Positions 1 to 6,239 of a stretch of DNA of 7,146 nucleotides are shown here, piece after piece (position 1 is the first letter of the stretch; each line of letters begins with the position of its first letter). The notes beneath the pieces are model-generated. The model did no database searches. It had not been told where the DNA came from and saw only the letters and a program-made list of their open reading frames with translations. Made by a program: the position numbers and the translations under genes. Origin of the DNA: JAWLGW01 sp964569055 (GTDB lineage: Bacteria > Planctomycetota > J058). The stretch covers positions 1 through 7,146 of the forward strand of contig CAZMSZ010000382.1 of assembly GCA_964569055.1 (NCBI GenBank), given 5' to 3'.

Positions 1-982
1 GGGGCACGTAGGCCAGGCAGATCGCCACGTCGAGCATGGGGCTCTTGGTCCCGCTGGTGATCGCCCCCTGGGGGGCGCCGTCCTTGAGCACCGCCGCGCC
101 CTGCCGCGGGATCCGCGGCCCCTCCACCCGGAACCCGACCAGCTTGCGGCGCGGCCCCTCCGCGCGCACGCGGCGCAGCGCCTCGCGCCCGGGGAACTCG
201 GCACCGTCGAGCGCCACCCCGAAGTCGAGGTCGGCCTCGAGCGGGTTGGTGGCGCGGTCGAGCTCGTGCCCGTAGAGCGGCATGCCCGCCTCGAGCCGCA
301 GCGAGTCGCGCGCGCCCAGCCCGATCGGGCGGATCCCGTGGGCCTGGCCGTGGTGCAGCAGCGCGGTCCACATGCGCTCGGCGTCGCGCGCGTCGAACAC
401 CAGCTCGTAGCCGACCTCGCCGGTGTAGCCGGTGCGCGCGACCAGGCACGGCTCGCCCAGCACCATGCCGCCCTGGCAGCGGTAGTACTTGAGCTTCTCG
501 ATGGGGAAGTCGCACAGAGGCGCCAGGGTGGCCTGCGCCTTGGGGCCCTGCACCGCGATCATGGCCCAGCGCTCGGTCGCGTCCTCGAGCGTCACGTCGC
601 CGGTCAGGCGCGGCGCGAACCACTCCAGGACCGCCTCGCGGTTGGAGGCGTTCACGATCAGCACGATCGCCTCGGGCAGCGCGTAGTAGATGCAGTCGTC
701 GATCACCCCGCCGTCGTCGGCGGTCACGAGCGCGTAGCGCGCCCGCCCGAGCGGGGTCCCGGCCACGTCGTTGCTGAGCAGCCGGTCGAGGGCCGCCGCG
801 CGGTCGGGTCCGGTGAAGCGCAGCCGGCCCATGTGCTGCAGGTCGAACAGCCCGACCCCGCTCCGCACCGCGCGGTGCTCGCTGACGATGCTCTCGTAAT
901 GGACCGGCATGTCCCACCCGCCGAACTCGATCATGCGGGCGCCGAGCCGGCGATGCACCTCGTTCAACGCGGTCTTCTTCAC
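1..982 (-). CDS. gcvT: Aminomethyltransferase, glycine cleavage T-protein (3' end outside window)
   Basis: This is the T-protein of the glycine cleavage system. It takes the aminomethyl group carried on lipoylated H-protein, passes the one-carbon unit to tetrahydrofolate and releases ammonia, in the cytoplasm. 327 codons are visible; the family is usually about 360-370 residues, so only some 35-40 C-terminal residues are missing. Family signatures are EFGGWDMPVHY (19-29), SEHRAVR (34-40), LFDLQHMG (45-52), GGVIDD (91-96, containing the conserved catalytic aspartate), GYTGEVGYEL (185-194), RPIGLGARDSLRLEAGMPLYGHEL (218-241) and ITSGTKSPML near the window edge. The start is GTG at 982: AGGAGG (988-993) lies 5 nt upstream and the next ATG would remove conserved sequence. 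One oddity is FDLQHM where most homologues have FDVSHM. Any gcvH and gcvP partners would lie beyond the left edge. Identity is secure. Confidence 0.96.
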   Translation of the reverse strand, partial: MKKTALNEVHRRLGARMIEFGGWDMPVHYESIVSEHRAVRSGVGLFDLQHMGRLRFTGPDRAAALDRLLSNDVAGTPLGRARYALVTADDGGVIDDCIYYALPEAIVLIVNASNREAVLEWFAPRLTGDVTLEDATERWAMIAVQGPKAQATLAPLCDFPIEKLKYYRCQGGMVLGEPCLVARTGYTGEVGYELVFDARDAERMWTALLHHGQAHGIRPIGLGARDSLRLEAGMPLYGHELDRATNPLEADLDFGVALDGAEFPGREALRRVRAEGPRRKLVGFRVEGPRIPRQGAAVLKDGAPQGAITSGTKSPMLDVAICLAYVP

Positions 983-1006
983 GCAGGCCTCCTGGGGAGG
1001 GCGCTC

Positions 1007-1035
1007 ATTCTATGGACCGGCGCGGCGCCGGGGCA
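1007..1035 (-). promoter_or_regulatory. Putative promoter of gcvT
   Basis: On the minus strand the hexamer TAGAAT (1007-1012) matches the bacterial -10 consensus at five of six positions and stands out in very GC-rich surroundings. It lies about 25 nt upstream of the GTG start, leaving a short leader that just contains the AGGAGG ribosome site. No good -35 is seen at the usual distance (TGCCCC at 17 nt spacing), so the call rests on the -10 alone. Confidence 0.4.
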
Positions 1036-1201
1036 GGGCGGCCGCGCTCGGCCGGGGCCATGTCAGAGCCTTCGCGCGTCTCCGCCGAAGGCAACACGGA
1101 ATATCAACAGAGAATGACAATGGAAATGCCAGAACGGCCGTCGCCCGTAGCGTGGACCCTTCACGAGGGACCGCCCTCGACCCGGGCAAACGAGCGATCT
1201 C

Positions 1202-1283
1202 AGCGCAGAGATCGCCGAGAACGCAGAGGTGCGCTGAAGTCGGTTGGCGCAGGGATCTCTGCGGTCTTCGCGCTCTCTGCGCT
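1202..1283. repeat. Long hairpin with CGCAGAG/CTCTGCG heptamers at 18-nt period
   Basis: Positions 1202-1228 pair with 1257-1283 over 27 positions. Only three are mismatched and one is a G-T wobble. The left arm carries CGCAGAG at 1204 and 1222; the right arm carries CTCTGCG at 1257 and 1275. The two copies are 18 nt apart in both arms. Inside the 28-nt loop TGCGC (1230-1234) can pair with GCGCA (1247-1251). No T-run follows on either strand, so it is not a standard intrinsic terminator. It forms the inner part of the larger inverted repeat at 1086-1468. Confidence 0.8.
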
Positions 1284-1348
1284 CGATCCTGAGCTTCCGA
1301 TGGCGCAGGACGCTCGTGCCTCGTTAAACATCCGGACGAGGAGTGATC

Positions 1349-1377
1349 TTGGCTCGCATGGTCCAACTGCGAGCCAA
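1349..1377. repeat. Perfect 10-bp hairpin inside the right arm of the large inverted repeat
   Basis: TTGGCTCGCA (1349-1358) is followed after a 9-nt spacer by its exact reverse complement TGCGAGCCAA (1368-1377). No T-tract follows on either strand. It lies in the roughly 100-nt stretch by which the right arm of the 1086-1468 element exceeds the left, so it may be a separate insertion or an arm-specific structure. It could also be a protein-binding dyad. Confidence 0.6.
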
Positions 1378-1484
1378 TACGAAGGCCAATGCAAGGGGTG
1401 GTCCCTCGAGCGCCAGCCATTCTGGCATTCGGATTGTTGTTCGCTGTTGATATTCCGTGTTGTCTTCGATCCGTTGCCCTTCGC

Positions 1485-2783
1485 CTACTCCCCCCGCGTC
1501 GGCCTCGCCGTCTGCCCATCCCACCAGCGCAGCCACTCCTCGCGGGTGAAGCTGAACGGCTCGCCGGTGATCCGGCCCAGCGCCGCGCAGAGCGCCTCGC
1601 TCAGCGGGCCCTCCGCGGCGTGCAGCGCGGAGGCCACGGCGACCAGCGCCGCCTCCCGGTCGCGCTGCGCGAGCAGGACCGCGGCCACGAACGCGCGGCG
1701 CGCCGGCTCGCGCCGCTCGGACAGCGGTCCTTGCGAGGCGGCGCCGATCGCCTCGGCGAGGCGCGCGGCCGGGTCGTCGGCCAGGGGGCGGTCGGCGGGG
1801 AGGACCGCCAGCACCAGCCGCGGGAGCAGCGGAATGAAGCTCTGGTAGGAGGTGTCGCCGACCAGCATGGTCCCGGGGCGCAGGCGCCCGCCGAGGCGGT
1901 AGCGCCCGACCGCCCCCGGCCCGAGCTCGCGGTGGGGCGAGGGGAGCGAGACCGGCAGGGTGCGTCGCTCGCCGGGGGCGAGCTCCAGCTCGCCCCCCGG
2001 GAGGGCCACGGCGCGCTGGGTGCGGATCCGGGTGCGGGTCGCGTCGGCGAGCAGCTCCTCGTAGTCGATCGTCACGACCCCGAAGCTGGCGTCGCCCCGC
2101 AGCACGATCGGGAGCTCGCTGCGGTTGTGGAGCTCGATCCGCGCGGAGAGCGACGCATTGGGGACCAGGACCTCGGCCCCGAGCACGAGGTCGGCGGCGA
2201 GCACGCTCGCCCGCAGCGCCTCCTCGCTGGTCTGCCGCCGCAGGCGGTGCAGCTCGGGCGCGCGCGCCGCGTCGGGGGCGAGCACCAGCGCGGCGTCGAT
2301 CAGGCGCAGCGCGCCGTAGTGGTCGCCCGCGTGGAACCGGTCGAGCGCCAGGCCGTAGACCTCGTCGATCCAGGGGAGCTGGCGCGCCCGCCCCGCGGGC
2401 TCGGGCGTCGGCGGCGCTCGGCGGAGCAGGTCGCGCAGCGTGTCGATCAGCAGCTCCTCCTGCGCGAGCGCCTCCTCGAGCGCGGGGTGGGCCTCCTCCC
2501 CGCGGCGCGCCAGCTCGGCCACGACCTGCCCGCGCTCGTCCCCAGGCGGCGCGCGGCGGAGCCGCTCGAGCAGCTCGGCCGCGTCGGCCTCGACCCTGGG
2601 CCGCGCCGGCGGCGGCGGGGTGCGAACCGGGCCCGCCCCGAGCTGCGCCTCCTCGTCGCCGGTGAGCGCCTCCCACAGCGAGCGCCGCTCGCCGCCGGGC
2701 GGCGTGACCGCGCACCCGGCCGCGGCCGCCATGGCGAGCAGCACGGCCGGGCGCGCCCACCCTCGAACTCCACGTCGCGTCAA
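1485..2783 (-). CDS. Predicted lipoprotein with HEAT/TPR-like and beta-rich regions
   Basis: This is a 432-residue predicted exported lipoprotein of unknown function. Residues 9-24 form a signal peptide ending in the lipobox AAGC with the acylated cysteine at 24; the -3 alanine makes the box acceptable rather than ideal. A proline-rich linker (52-62) follows, then helices at about 66-122 resembling a HEAT repeat, and a TPR-like helix pair at 143-181 (ALDRFHAGDHYGALRLIDAA). A beta-rich stretch at about 195-315 suggests an Ig-like sandwich. A helical C-terminus ends in FTREEWLRWWDGQ, a tryptophan-rich close that I associate with HEAT-type lipoproteins of high-GC bacteria. The start is TTG: AGAGG at 2792-2796 lies 8 nt upstream and no ATG or GTG gives a sensible signal peptide. 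It is divergent from the STAS gene and co-directional with gcvT, from which the palindromic element separates it. The reading frame and lipoprotein nature are fairly sure; the role is unknown. Confidence 0.85.
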   Translation of the reverse strand: MTRRGVRGWARPAVLLAMAAAAGCAVTPPGGERRSLWEALTGDEEAQLGAGPVRTPPPPARPRVEADAAELLERLRRAPPGDERGQVVAELARRGEEAHPALEEALAQEELLIDTLRDLLRRAPPTPEPAGRARQLPWIDEVYGLALDRFHAGDHYGALRLIDAALVLAPDAARAPELHRLRRQTSEEALRASVLAADLVLGAEVLVPNASLSARIELHNRSELPIVLRGDASFGVVTIDYEELLADATRTRIRTQRAVALPGGELELAPGERRTLPVSLPSPHRELGPGAVGRYRLGGRLRPGTMLVGDTSYQSFIPLLPRLVLAVLPADRPLADDPAARLAEAIGAASQGPLSERREPARRAFVAAVLLAQRDREAALVAVASALHAAEGPLSEALCAALGRITGEPFSFTREEWLRWWDGQTARPTRGE

Positions 2784-2849
2784 CTCGTGCGCCTCTGCCG
2801 GGTCGGCCCGGGGGCGCCGCCCCGCGCGCGCGGTGCCGCCCGGCCGGGG

Positions 2850-2878
2850 ATGGTAGGATCCGGCGCGCAGGGAGGCAA
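2850..2878 (-). promoter_or_regulatory. Possible promoter for the lipoprotein gene
   Basis: On the minus strand TTGCCT (2873-2878) and TACCAT (2850-2855) are separated by exactly 17 nt, each matching the sigma-70 consensus at four of six positions. This would give a leader of about 60 nt before the TTG start at 2783. It overlaps the candidate -10 and the ribosome-site region of the divergent STAS gene, so both cannot be fully occupied at once. The evidence is consensus matching only. Confidence 0.3.
2851..2859 (+). promoter_or_regulatory. Possible extended -10 for the STAS gene
   Basis: TGGTAGGAT reads as an extended -10 (TGn followed by TAGGAT) in a GC-rich setting. It lies about 28 nt upstream of the ATG at 2888, with room for a short leader carrying AGGGAGG (2869-2875). 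No recognisable -35 is present, which is usual for extended -10 promoters. It overlaps the minus-strand candidate at 2850-2878. Confidence 0.35.
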
Positions 2879-2887
2879 CGGGCGGGC

Positions 2888-3247
2888 ATGAGCGACTTCT
2901 CGATCGCGCGCGCGACCCAGCGGGCGGGCGAGGCCGAGGTCACGGTCCTCGAGCTGGTGGGTCAGCTCGACGCCCACACCTTCAAGACCCTGCAGGCCGA
3001 GCTCGACGGGCTCGGCGGCGGCGACCCGGCGCGGGTCGTGCTCGACTGCGGGCGCCTCGAGTACGTCAGCAGCGCCGGGCTCGGCGTGCTCAAGAAGATG
3101 AGCCGCCAGTTCCGCGAGGGCGGCGGCGACATTCGCCTGGCCGCGCTCCCCCCCAAGGTCAAGAACGTGATCTCGCTGCTCGGGTTCGACCAGGTGATCC
3201 AGGTCTTCCCCGATCGCGCGGCGGCCGTCCAGAGCTACGCGGCGTAG
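2888..3247 (+). CDS. STAS-domain anti-sigma-factor antagonist (SpoIIAA/RsbV type)
   Basis: This is a 119-residue protein that is entirely one STAS domain, the usual length for stand-alone anti-anti-sigma factors. In this family the unphosphorylated protein binds an anti-sigma kinase and frees a sigma factor, and phosphorylation of a serine switches it off. The early strand motif is LVGQLDAHT (23-31), the core strand is RVVLDC (49-54), and the switch region is YVSSAGLGVL (59-68), where S61 or S62 corresponds to the phosphoserine. The ending LLGFDQVIQVFPD is also typical. AGGGAGG lies 12 nt before the ATG, a slightly long spacing. No kinase, phosphatase or sigma gene is in the window, so its partner is encoded elsewhere. 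It could equally act in a non-sigma partner-switching or chemosensory pathway. Family assignment is secure; the target is unknown. Confidence 0.95.
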   Translation: MSDFSIARATQRAGEAEVTVLELVGQLDAHTFKTLQAELDGLGGGDPARVVLDCGRLEYVSSAGLGVLKKMSRQFREGGGDIRLAALPPKVKNVISLLGFDQVIQVFPDRAAAVQSYAA

Positions 3248-3259
3248 CCTCCCGCGTCC

Positions 3260-3784
3260 TCACTCCCGCACGGCGTGCCGCTCCTGCTGGCTGCTGCGCC
3301 GCACGCCGACCTTGCCGCCGCTCGGCGCGTGGTCGCCGCCGCGCTGGCGCCGGGGCGGTCCGATCTCGAGCTCGTCCACGCTGGCCTCGTCGAGCGGCTC
3401 GGGGCGCAGCACCGGGCCGAGGTCCTCGCCGCCGAGCACGTGGAGGTGCACGTGCTCGACCTCCTGGCCCGCGTCCGGGCCGGTGTTGATCACCAGGCGC
3501 CAGCCGGTCTCGGCCACGCCCAGCTTGTCGGCCGTATCGCAGGCCGCGCGCAACAGCCCCGCCACCTGCTCGGGCGGCGCGTGGGTCACGAACGAGCGCA
3601 GGTCCGCGTACTGCCCCTTGGCGATCACGACGGCGTGCGCCGTGGCCTGCGGGTTGGCGTCCTGGAACGCCAGGGCGTCCTGGCTCTCGTGCACGCGGTC
3701 GCAGGGGAGCTCGCCGCGGAGGATCCGGGCGAAGGGGTTCTGCAGGTCGTAGCTGCTCTCGGCGCTCGCCTTGGGGTCGACCAT
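3260..3784 (-). CDS. HIT-family (HINT-like) nucleotide hydrolase
   Basis: This is a 174-residue histidine-triad protein. HIT/HINT enzymes hydrolyse nucleoside phosphoramidates and related adenylated compounds in the cytoplasm. The N-terminal core is NPFARILRGELPCDRVHE (16-33), followed by ALAFQDANPQATAHAVVIAKG (37-57), then LVINTGPDAGQEVEH (97-111) and the triad H111-V-H113-L-H115-V-L. By comparison with HINT1, the middle histidine H113 is the expected nucleophile. The ATG at 3784 is chosen because AGGAGG (3791-3796) lies 6 nt upstream and the conserved core starts soon after; the frame stays open further upstream but there is no family homology there. After GGEDLGPVL (118-126), where HINT proteins normally end, there is an unusual polar, basic tail of 48 residues. 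It converges on the STAS gene with 12 bp between stop codons and no room for a terminator. Family assignment is secure; the substrate is unknown. Confidence 0.95.
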   Translation of the reverse strand: MVDPKASAESSYDLQNPFARILRGELPCDRVHESQDALAFQDANPQATAHAVVIAKGQYADLRSFVTHAPPEQVAGLLRAACDTADKLGVAETGWRLVINTGPDAGQEVEHVHLHVLGGEDLGPVLRPEPLDEASVDELEIGPPRRQRGGDHAPSGGKVGVRRSSQQERHAVRE

Positions 3785-3940
3785 TCCATGCCTCCTTGGT
3801 GCGGAGTAGGCACGCGCAACCGTCGCGCCGTGCGCCACGCGCCCGCGGCACGCCAGGCGCGCCGGGCTCGTGGAGCGCGCCGCGTGGGGGCCGCGCCAGG
3901 CGACGGCTGCGGGGCTCGCGGCGGCAGGGAGTCGGGTGCG

Positions 3941-4669
3941 GTGAGCGACCGCGAGCTGTCGAGGCGGGAGCGCGCGTGGCGCTCGGGTGGGGCGCCGGAG
4001 GGCGAGGTCGGGCTGCTGCTGGCGCGGCTGCGGGCGGGGCGGGTGCGGGAGCGCGGGCTGGCGCTCGCGGCCTACCTCGGGCACGAGCCGGCTGCGCTGG
4101 CGCTCGCGGCGCGCGGCCGTCCAGCGCCTCCTGGCCCCGGCGAGGGCGTCGACCGCCTCGCGGCCGGGCTGCACCGGTTCGGGGCGGCGGTCTGCGCGCG
4201 CGCCGCGCTGGCCGTCGCGCGCCGCGTGTCCGAGGTGTTCCCCCGCCCGCCGTGCGACCCGCGCTTCGCGCTCCCGGTGGGCCCCGGCGAGCGCGAGCGC
4301 GCGCGCCGCGCGGCCGAGGGCTGGCTGCTCTGTCCGTGCGCGCGCTGCCGCGGCGAGGTCGCGCGCGCGCTCGCGACGGTGGAGGCGGCGGCCGTCCCGC
4401 GCTGGGAGCGCCACGAGCGGCGCAGCCCGCGCGAGCCTCCGCCCGAAGGGCCGCCCGAGCTGATCGCCTGCCGGATCGTGGTGCGCAGCGAGCCGCTGGC
4501 CCGCAAGGGCCTCGACGCGGAGCTCGCGGTGCGGGAGGCCGCGCACGCCCTGGACGACGAGGACGTGGTCGAGGCCGCCCTGCGCGAGGCGCTGATCCCC
4601 TGGGCGCTCGGTGAGCAGGACCCGCTCCGGGCGGGTGAGCCGTTCTCGGCGCTGGGCTCACGTCACTGA
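3941..4669 (+). CDS. Hypothetical protein with CxCxxC cluster
   Basis: This is a 242-residue protein I do not recognise with certainty. The GTG at 3941 is preferred because AGGGAG (3926-3931) lies 9 nt upstream; the open frame extends further left but only across the antisense side of the HIT gene. Residues 7-57 are helical, with LLLARLRAGRVRERGLALAAYLGHE (25-49), a motif I associate with paralogous families of large-genome high-GC bacteria. Residues 77-150 are two or three more helices (RFGAAVCARAALAVARRV; RRAAEGWLLCPCARC). C131, C133 and C136 form CxCxxC, with further cysteines at 85, 105 and 177, so a metal site is possible. The C-terminus (174-224) may be a small alpha/beta unit. The helical middle faintly resembles putative immunity proteins, but I would not annotate it so. 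No signal peptide or membrane segment is seen. Methionine occurs only at the start and there is one lysine. Confidence 0.82.
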   Translation: MSDRELSRRERAWRSGGAPEGEVGLLLARLRAGRVRERGLALAAYLGHEPAALALAARGRPAPPGPGEGVDRLAAGLHRFGAAVCARAALAVARRVSEVFPRPPCDPRFALPVGPGERERARRAAEGWLLCPCARCRGEVARALATVEAAAVPRWERHERRSPREPPPEGPPELIACRIVVRSEPLARKGLDAELAVREAAHALDDEDVVEAALREALIPWALGEQDPLRAGEPFSALGSRH

Positions 4670-4829
4670 CCGTCGCCGCGCGCGTGGCGCCCAGGGGTCG
4701 CCTTCGGCCTCGCAGCGCGCGTCCGAAGTGCGGGCGTGGTCGGGGTCGAGCCGCTCGGGGCCGACGAGCGCGCTGCGCTCGGGTTGTTCGAATCGGGCCG
4801 CGCTGCTTCCATGGACCGAGGAGGCGCTC

Positions 4830-6239
4830 ATGGCGGCAGCCGAGGAGCTCCGCGATCGGGACCCAGCGCGTCGCGCCGCCGCGGCGCGGCGGCTGGGCAC
4901 AGGCGACCTGGCCCAGGCCGAGGCGCTGACCGCCGCGCTGCTGCTGCTCGAGGACGAGGCCGAGGCGCCGGGCGGAGCGGCGACGCAGGCGGACGACCGC
5001 CCTCCGTCGCTGCCCGAGGACGCGGCCTCGGAGCGCGCGAGCGCGCCCGCCGCGACCGTGGCGGGCGCGGCGCGGGCGCGGCTCACGGCGGGCGACCTCC
5101 CGGCGGGCGCCTCGACCGTGGCGGCGGCCCGGGCCGCGCTCGAGGCCGGGCTGGCGCCCGCGTGCCTGGTCGACGTCCTGGAGACGGTGGCCTGGTCCGA
5201 GCCGCGCGAGGCGGTGCGCGCGCTGGCGCCAGCCCTCTCCTCGGGCGGGCTCCCGCCCGACGAGCTGGCGCGCGCCTTCGCGGCCGCTGCCGGCGGGCGC
5301 GCCCTCGCCGAGCTGGCGCTCGAGCGCAGCGACCCGCGCCTGCTCGAGGCGGCGGGTCGGGCCGACCCCGCGGCGCTGATCGCCGCCCTGACCGAGCTGC
5401 CGCCGACCCTCGCCTGGCTCGACGCGGTGGACCGCGCGATCACGGCCTCCCCCGCGGCGCACGCGGCCGGGCTCGCCCTTTTGGCACGGTGGGAGGCGAC
5501 CGAGCCCGCCGCCGCCGGGTTCGGGGCGCTCCACGACCCCGAGGCGGGCGCGCGCTTCAGCGCGTACCTCGCGCGCGCCTCCCTGGTCCCGCCCGCGGCC
5601 GAGGCGCTGCGTTCGGCCTTGTGGCGGCGCTGGAGCTCGGTGGCCAGCTTCCCGCTCGCCCGGTTCCTCGCGCGGCACCCCGCGCTGAACCCGGTCGAGA
5701 CGATCCGCCGGCTGGGCGCGGAGCGGGAGCCCGCCGCGCAGGCGGTGCTCGAGGCGCTGGTCGAGCGGGACCCCACGGGCCACGCCGGGTGGAGCGCGCT
5801 GGCCCTCCTCGTGCGGGGCGGGGCGCACGCCCGCCGGCCGGCGGTCGCGCGCGAGGTGCGCGCGCGGCTTGCCCGCTCGCTGCCGAGCGCCGACGAGTTG
5901 AGCGCCCTGACGGCGGCCACGCCTCCGGTGCCCGGGCTGGCGGCGGCGCTGGGAGAGGCGCTGCTGCGCTGGCCCGACGCGGTCGGGCTCGGCGCCGCGT
6001 TCGCGGCGGCCGCGCTGCGCGACCCCGAGGCCGACCTCGCCACGCTGCTCGTCTTGGTCGAGCGCTACGTCCTCGCGGCCGAGACCGCGCCGCGCGCCCT
6101 GCAGCCGGGCAAGCTCGGCGCCTGGGAGGGGTGCGCCGGGTTCCGCCCCCAGGAGCTCGAGCCGCTGCTCCAGGCCCTCGCGGACGAGCCGGAGCTGCGC
6201 GGACGCCTGATCGCGCTCCTGCCGACGGCGGTCCGCTAG
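4830..6239 (+). CDS. HEAT-like alpha-helical protein of unknown function
   Basis: This is a 469-residue cytoplasmic-looking protein with no signal peptide. ATG 4830 is chosen because AGGAGG (4819-4824) lies 5 nt upstream; the frame is open further back but the upstream residues are low-complexity. The first 40 residues (LRDRDPARRAAAARRLGTGD) read like a HEAT repeat. A disordered acidic linker follows at about 43-75, and the rest looks like alpha-helical solenoid (for example DPRLLEAAGRADPAALIAAL and FLARHPALNPVETIRRLG). Composition is extreme: very rich in Ala, Leu, Arg and Glu, with one lysine, one asparagine and no methionine after the start. It follows the CxCxxC protein on the same strand after a 160-bp gap with no terminator, so co-transcription is possible. 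A scaffold or binding role is a guess from the fold class; no catalytic motif is visible. That it is a real gene is supported by the start site and the coherent helical sequence. Confidence 0.86.
   Translation: MAAAEELRDRDPARRAAAARRLGTGDLAQAEALTAALLLLEDEAEAPGGAATQADDRPPSLPEDAASERASAPAATVAGAARARLTAGDLPAGASTVAAARAALEAGLAPACLVDVLETVAWSEPREAVRALAPALSSGGLPPDELARAFAAAAGGRALAELALERSDPRLLEAAGRADPAALIAALTELPPTLAWLDAVDRAITASPAAHAAGLALLARWEATEPAAAGFGALHDPEAGARFSAYLARASLVPPAAEALRSALWRRWSSVASFPLARFLARHPALNPVETIRRLGAEREPAAQAVLEALVERDPTGHAGWSALALLVRGGAHARRPAVAREVRARLARSLPSADELSALTAATPPVPGLAAALGEALLRWPDAVGLGAAFAAAALRDPEADLATLLVLVERYVLAAETAPRALQPGKLGAWEGCAGFRPQELEPLLQALADEPELRGRLIALLPTAVR

Larger units (their letters stand above)
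1086..1468. repeat. Large imperfect inverted repeat filling the 983-1484 gap
   Basis: The 502-bp gap between gcvT and the lipoprotein gene holds no convincing coding sequence. It is mostly one imperfect palindrome. Three blocks on the left recur reverse-complemented and in mirrored order on the right: CAACACGGAATATCAACAG at 1092-1110 and, inverted, 1444-1462 (19/19); AATGCCAGAA at 1125-1134 and 1420-1429 (10/10); CGAGGGACCRCCC at 1164-1176 and 1396-1408 (12/13). A CGAAG next to the outer block (1086-1090, 1464-1468) extends the match. Inside these lies the hairpin at 1202-1283. The right arm is longer than the left and carries its own hairpin at 1349-1377. The region is less GC-rich than the flanking genes. 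It could be a MITE-like element, two inverted copies of a dispersed intergenic repeat, or a structured RNA. I see no transposase and no clear target-site duplication. Confidence 0.82.

Noticed and set aside
1084..1095. Glycine-riboswitch-like GCCGAAGGCAAC near gcvT
   Set aside because: It resembles the core of the glycine riboswitch but is on the plus strand, pointing away from gcvT. The rest of the aptamer is absent, and the bases form the edge of the inverted repeat.
266..1117. Long plus-strand frame over gcvT
   Set aside because: It is the antisense of conserved gcvT codons and shows no family resemblance.
1012..1848. Plus-strand frames crossing the palindromic region
   Set aside because: Composition changes abruptly between the repeat and the antisense of the lipoprotein gene, and there is no ribosome site; the frames are open by chance.
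4781..4800. tRNA T-loop-like TTCGAATC
   Set aside because: The flanking bases cannot form the 5-bp T stem, and no acceptor stem or anticodon arm is visible nearby.
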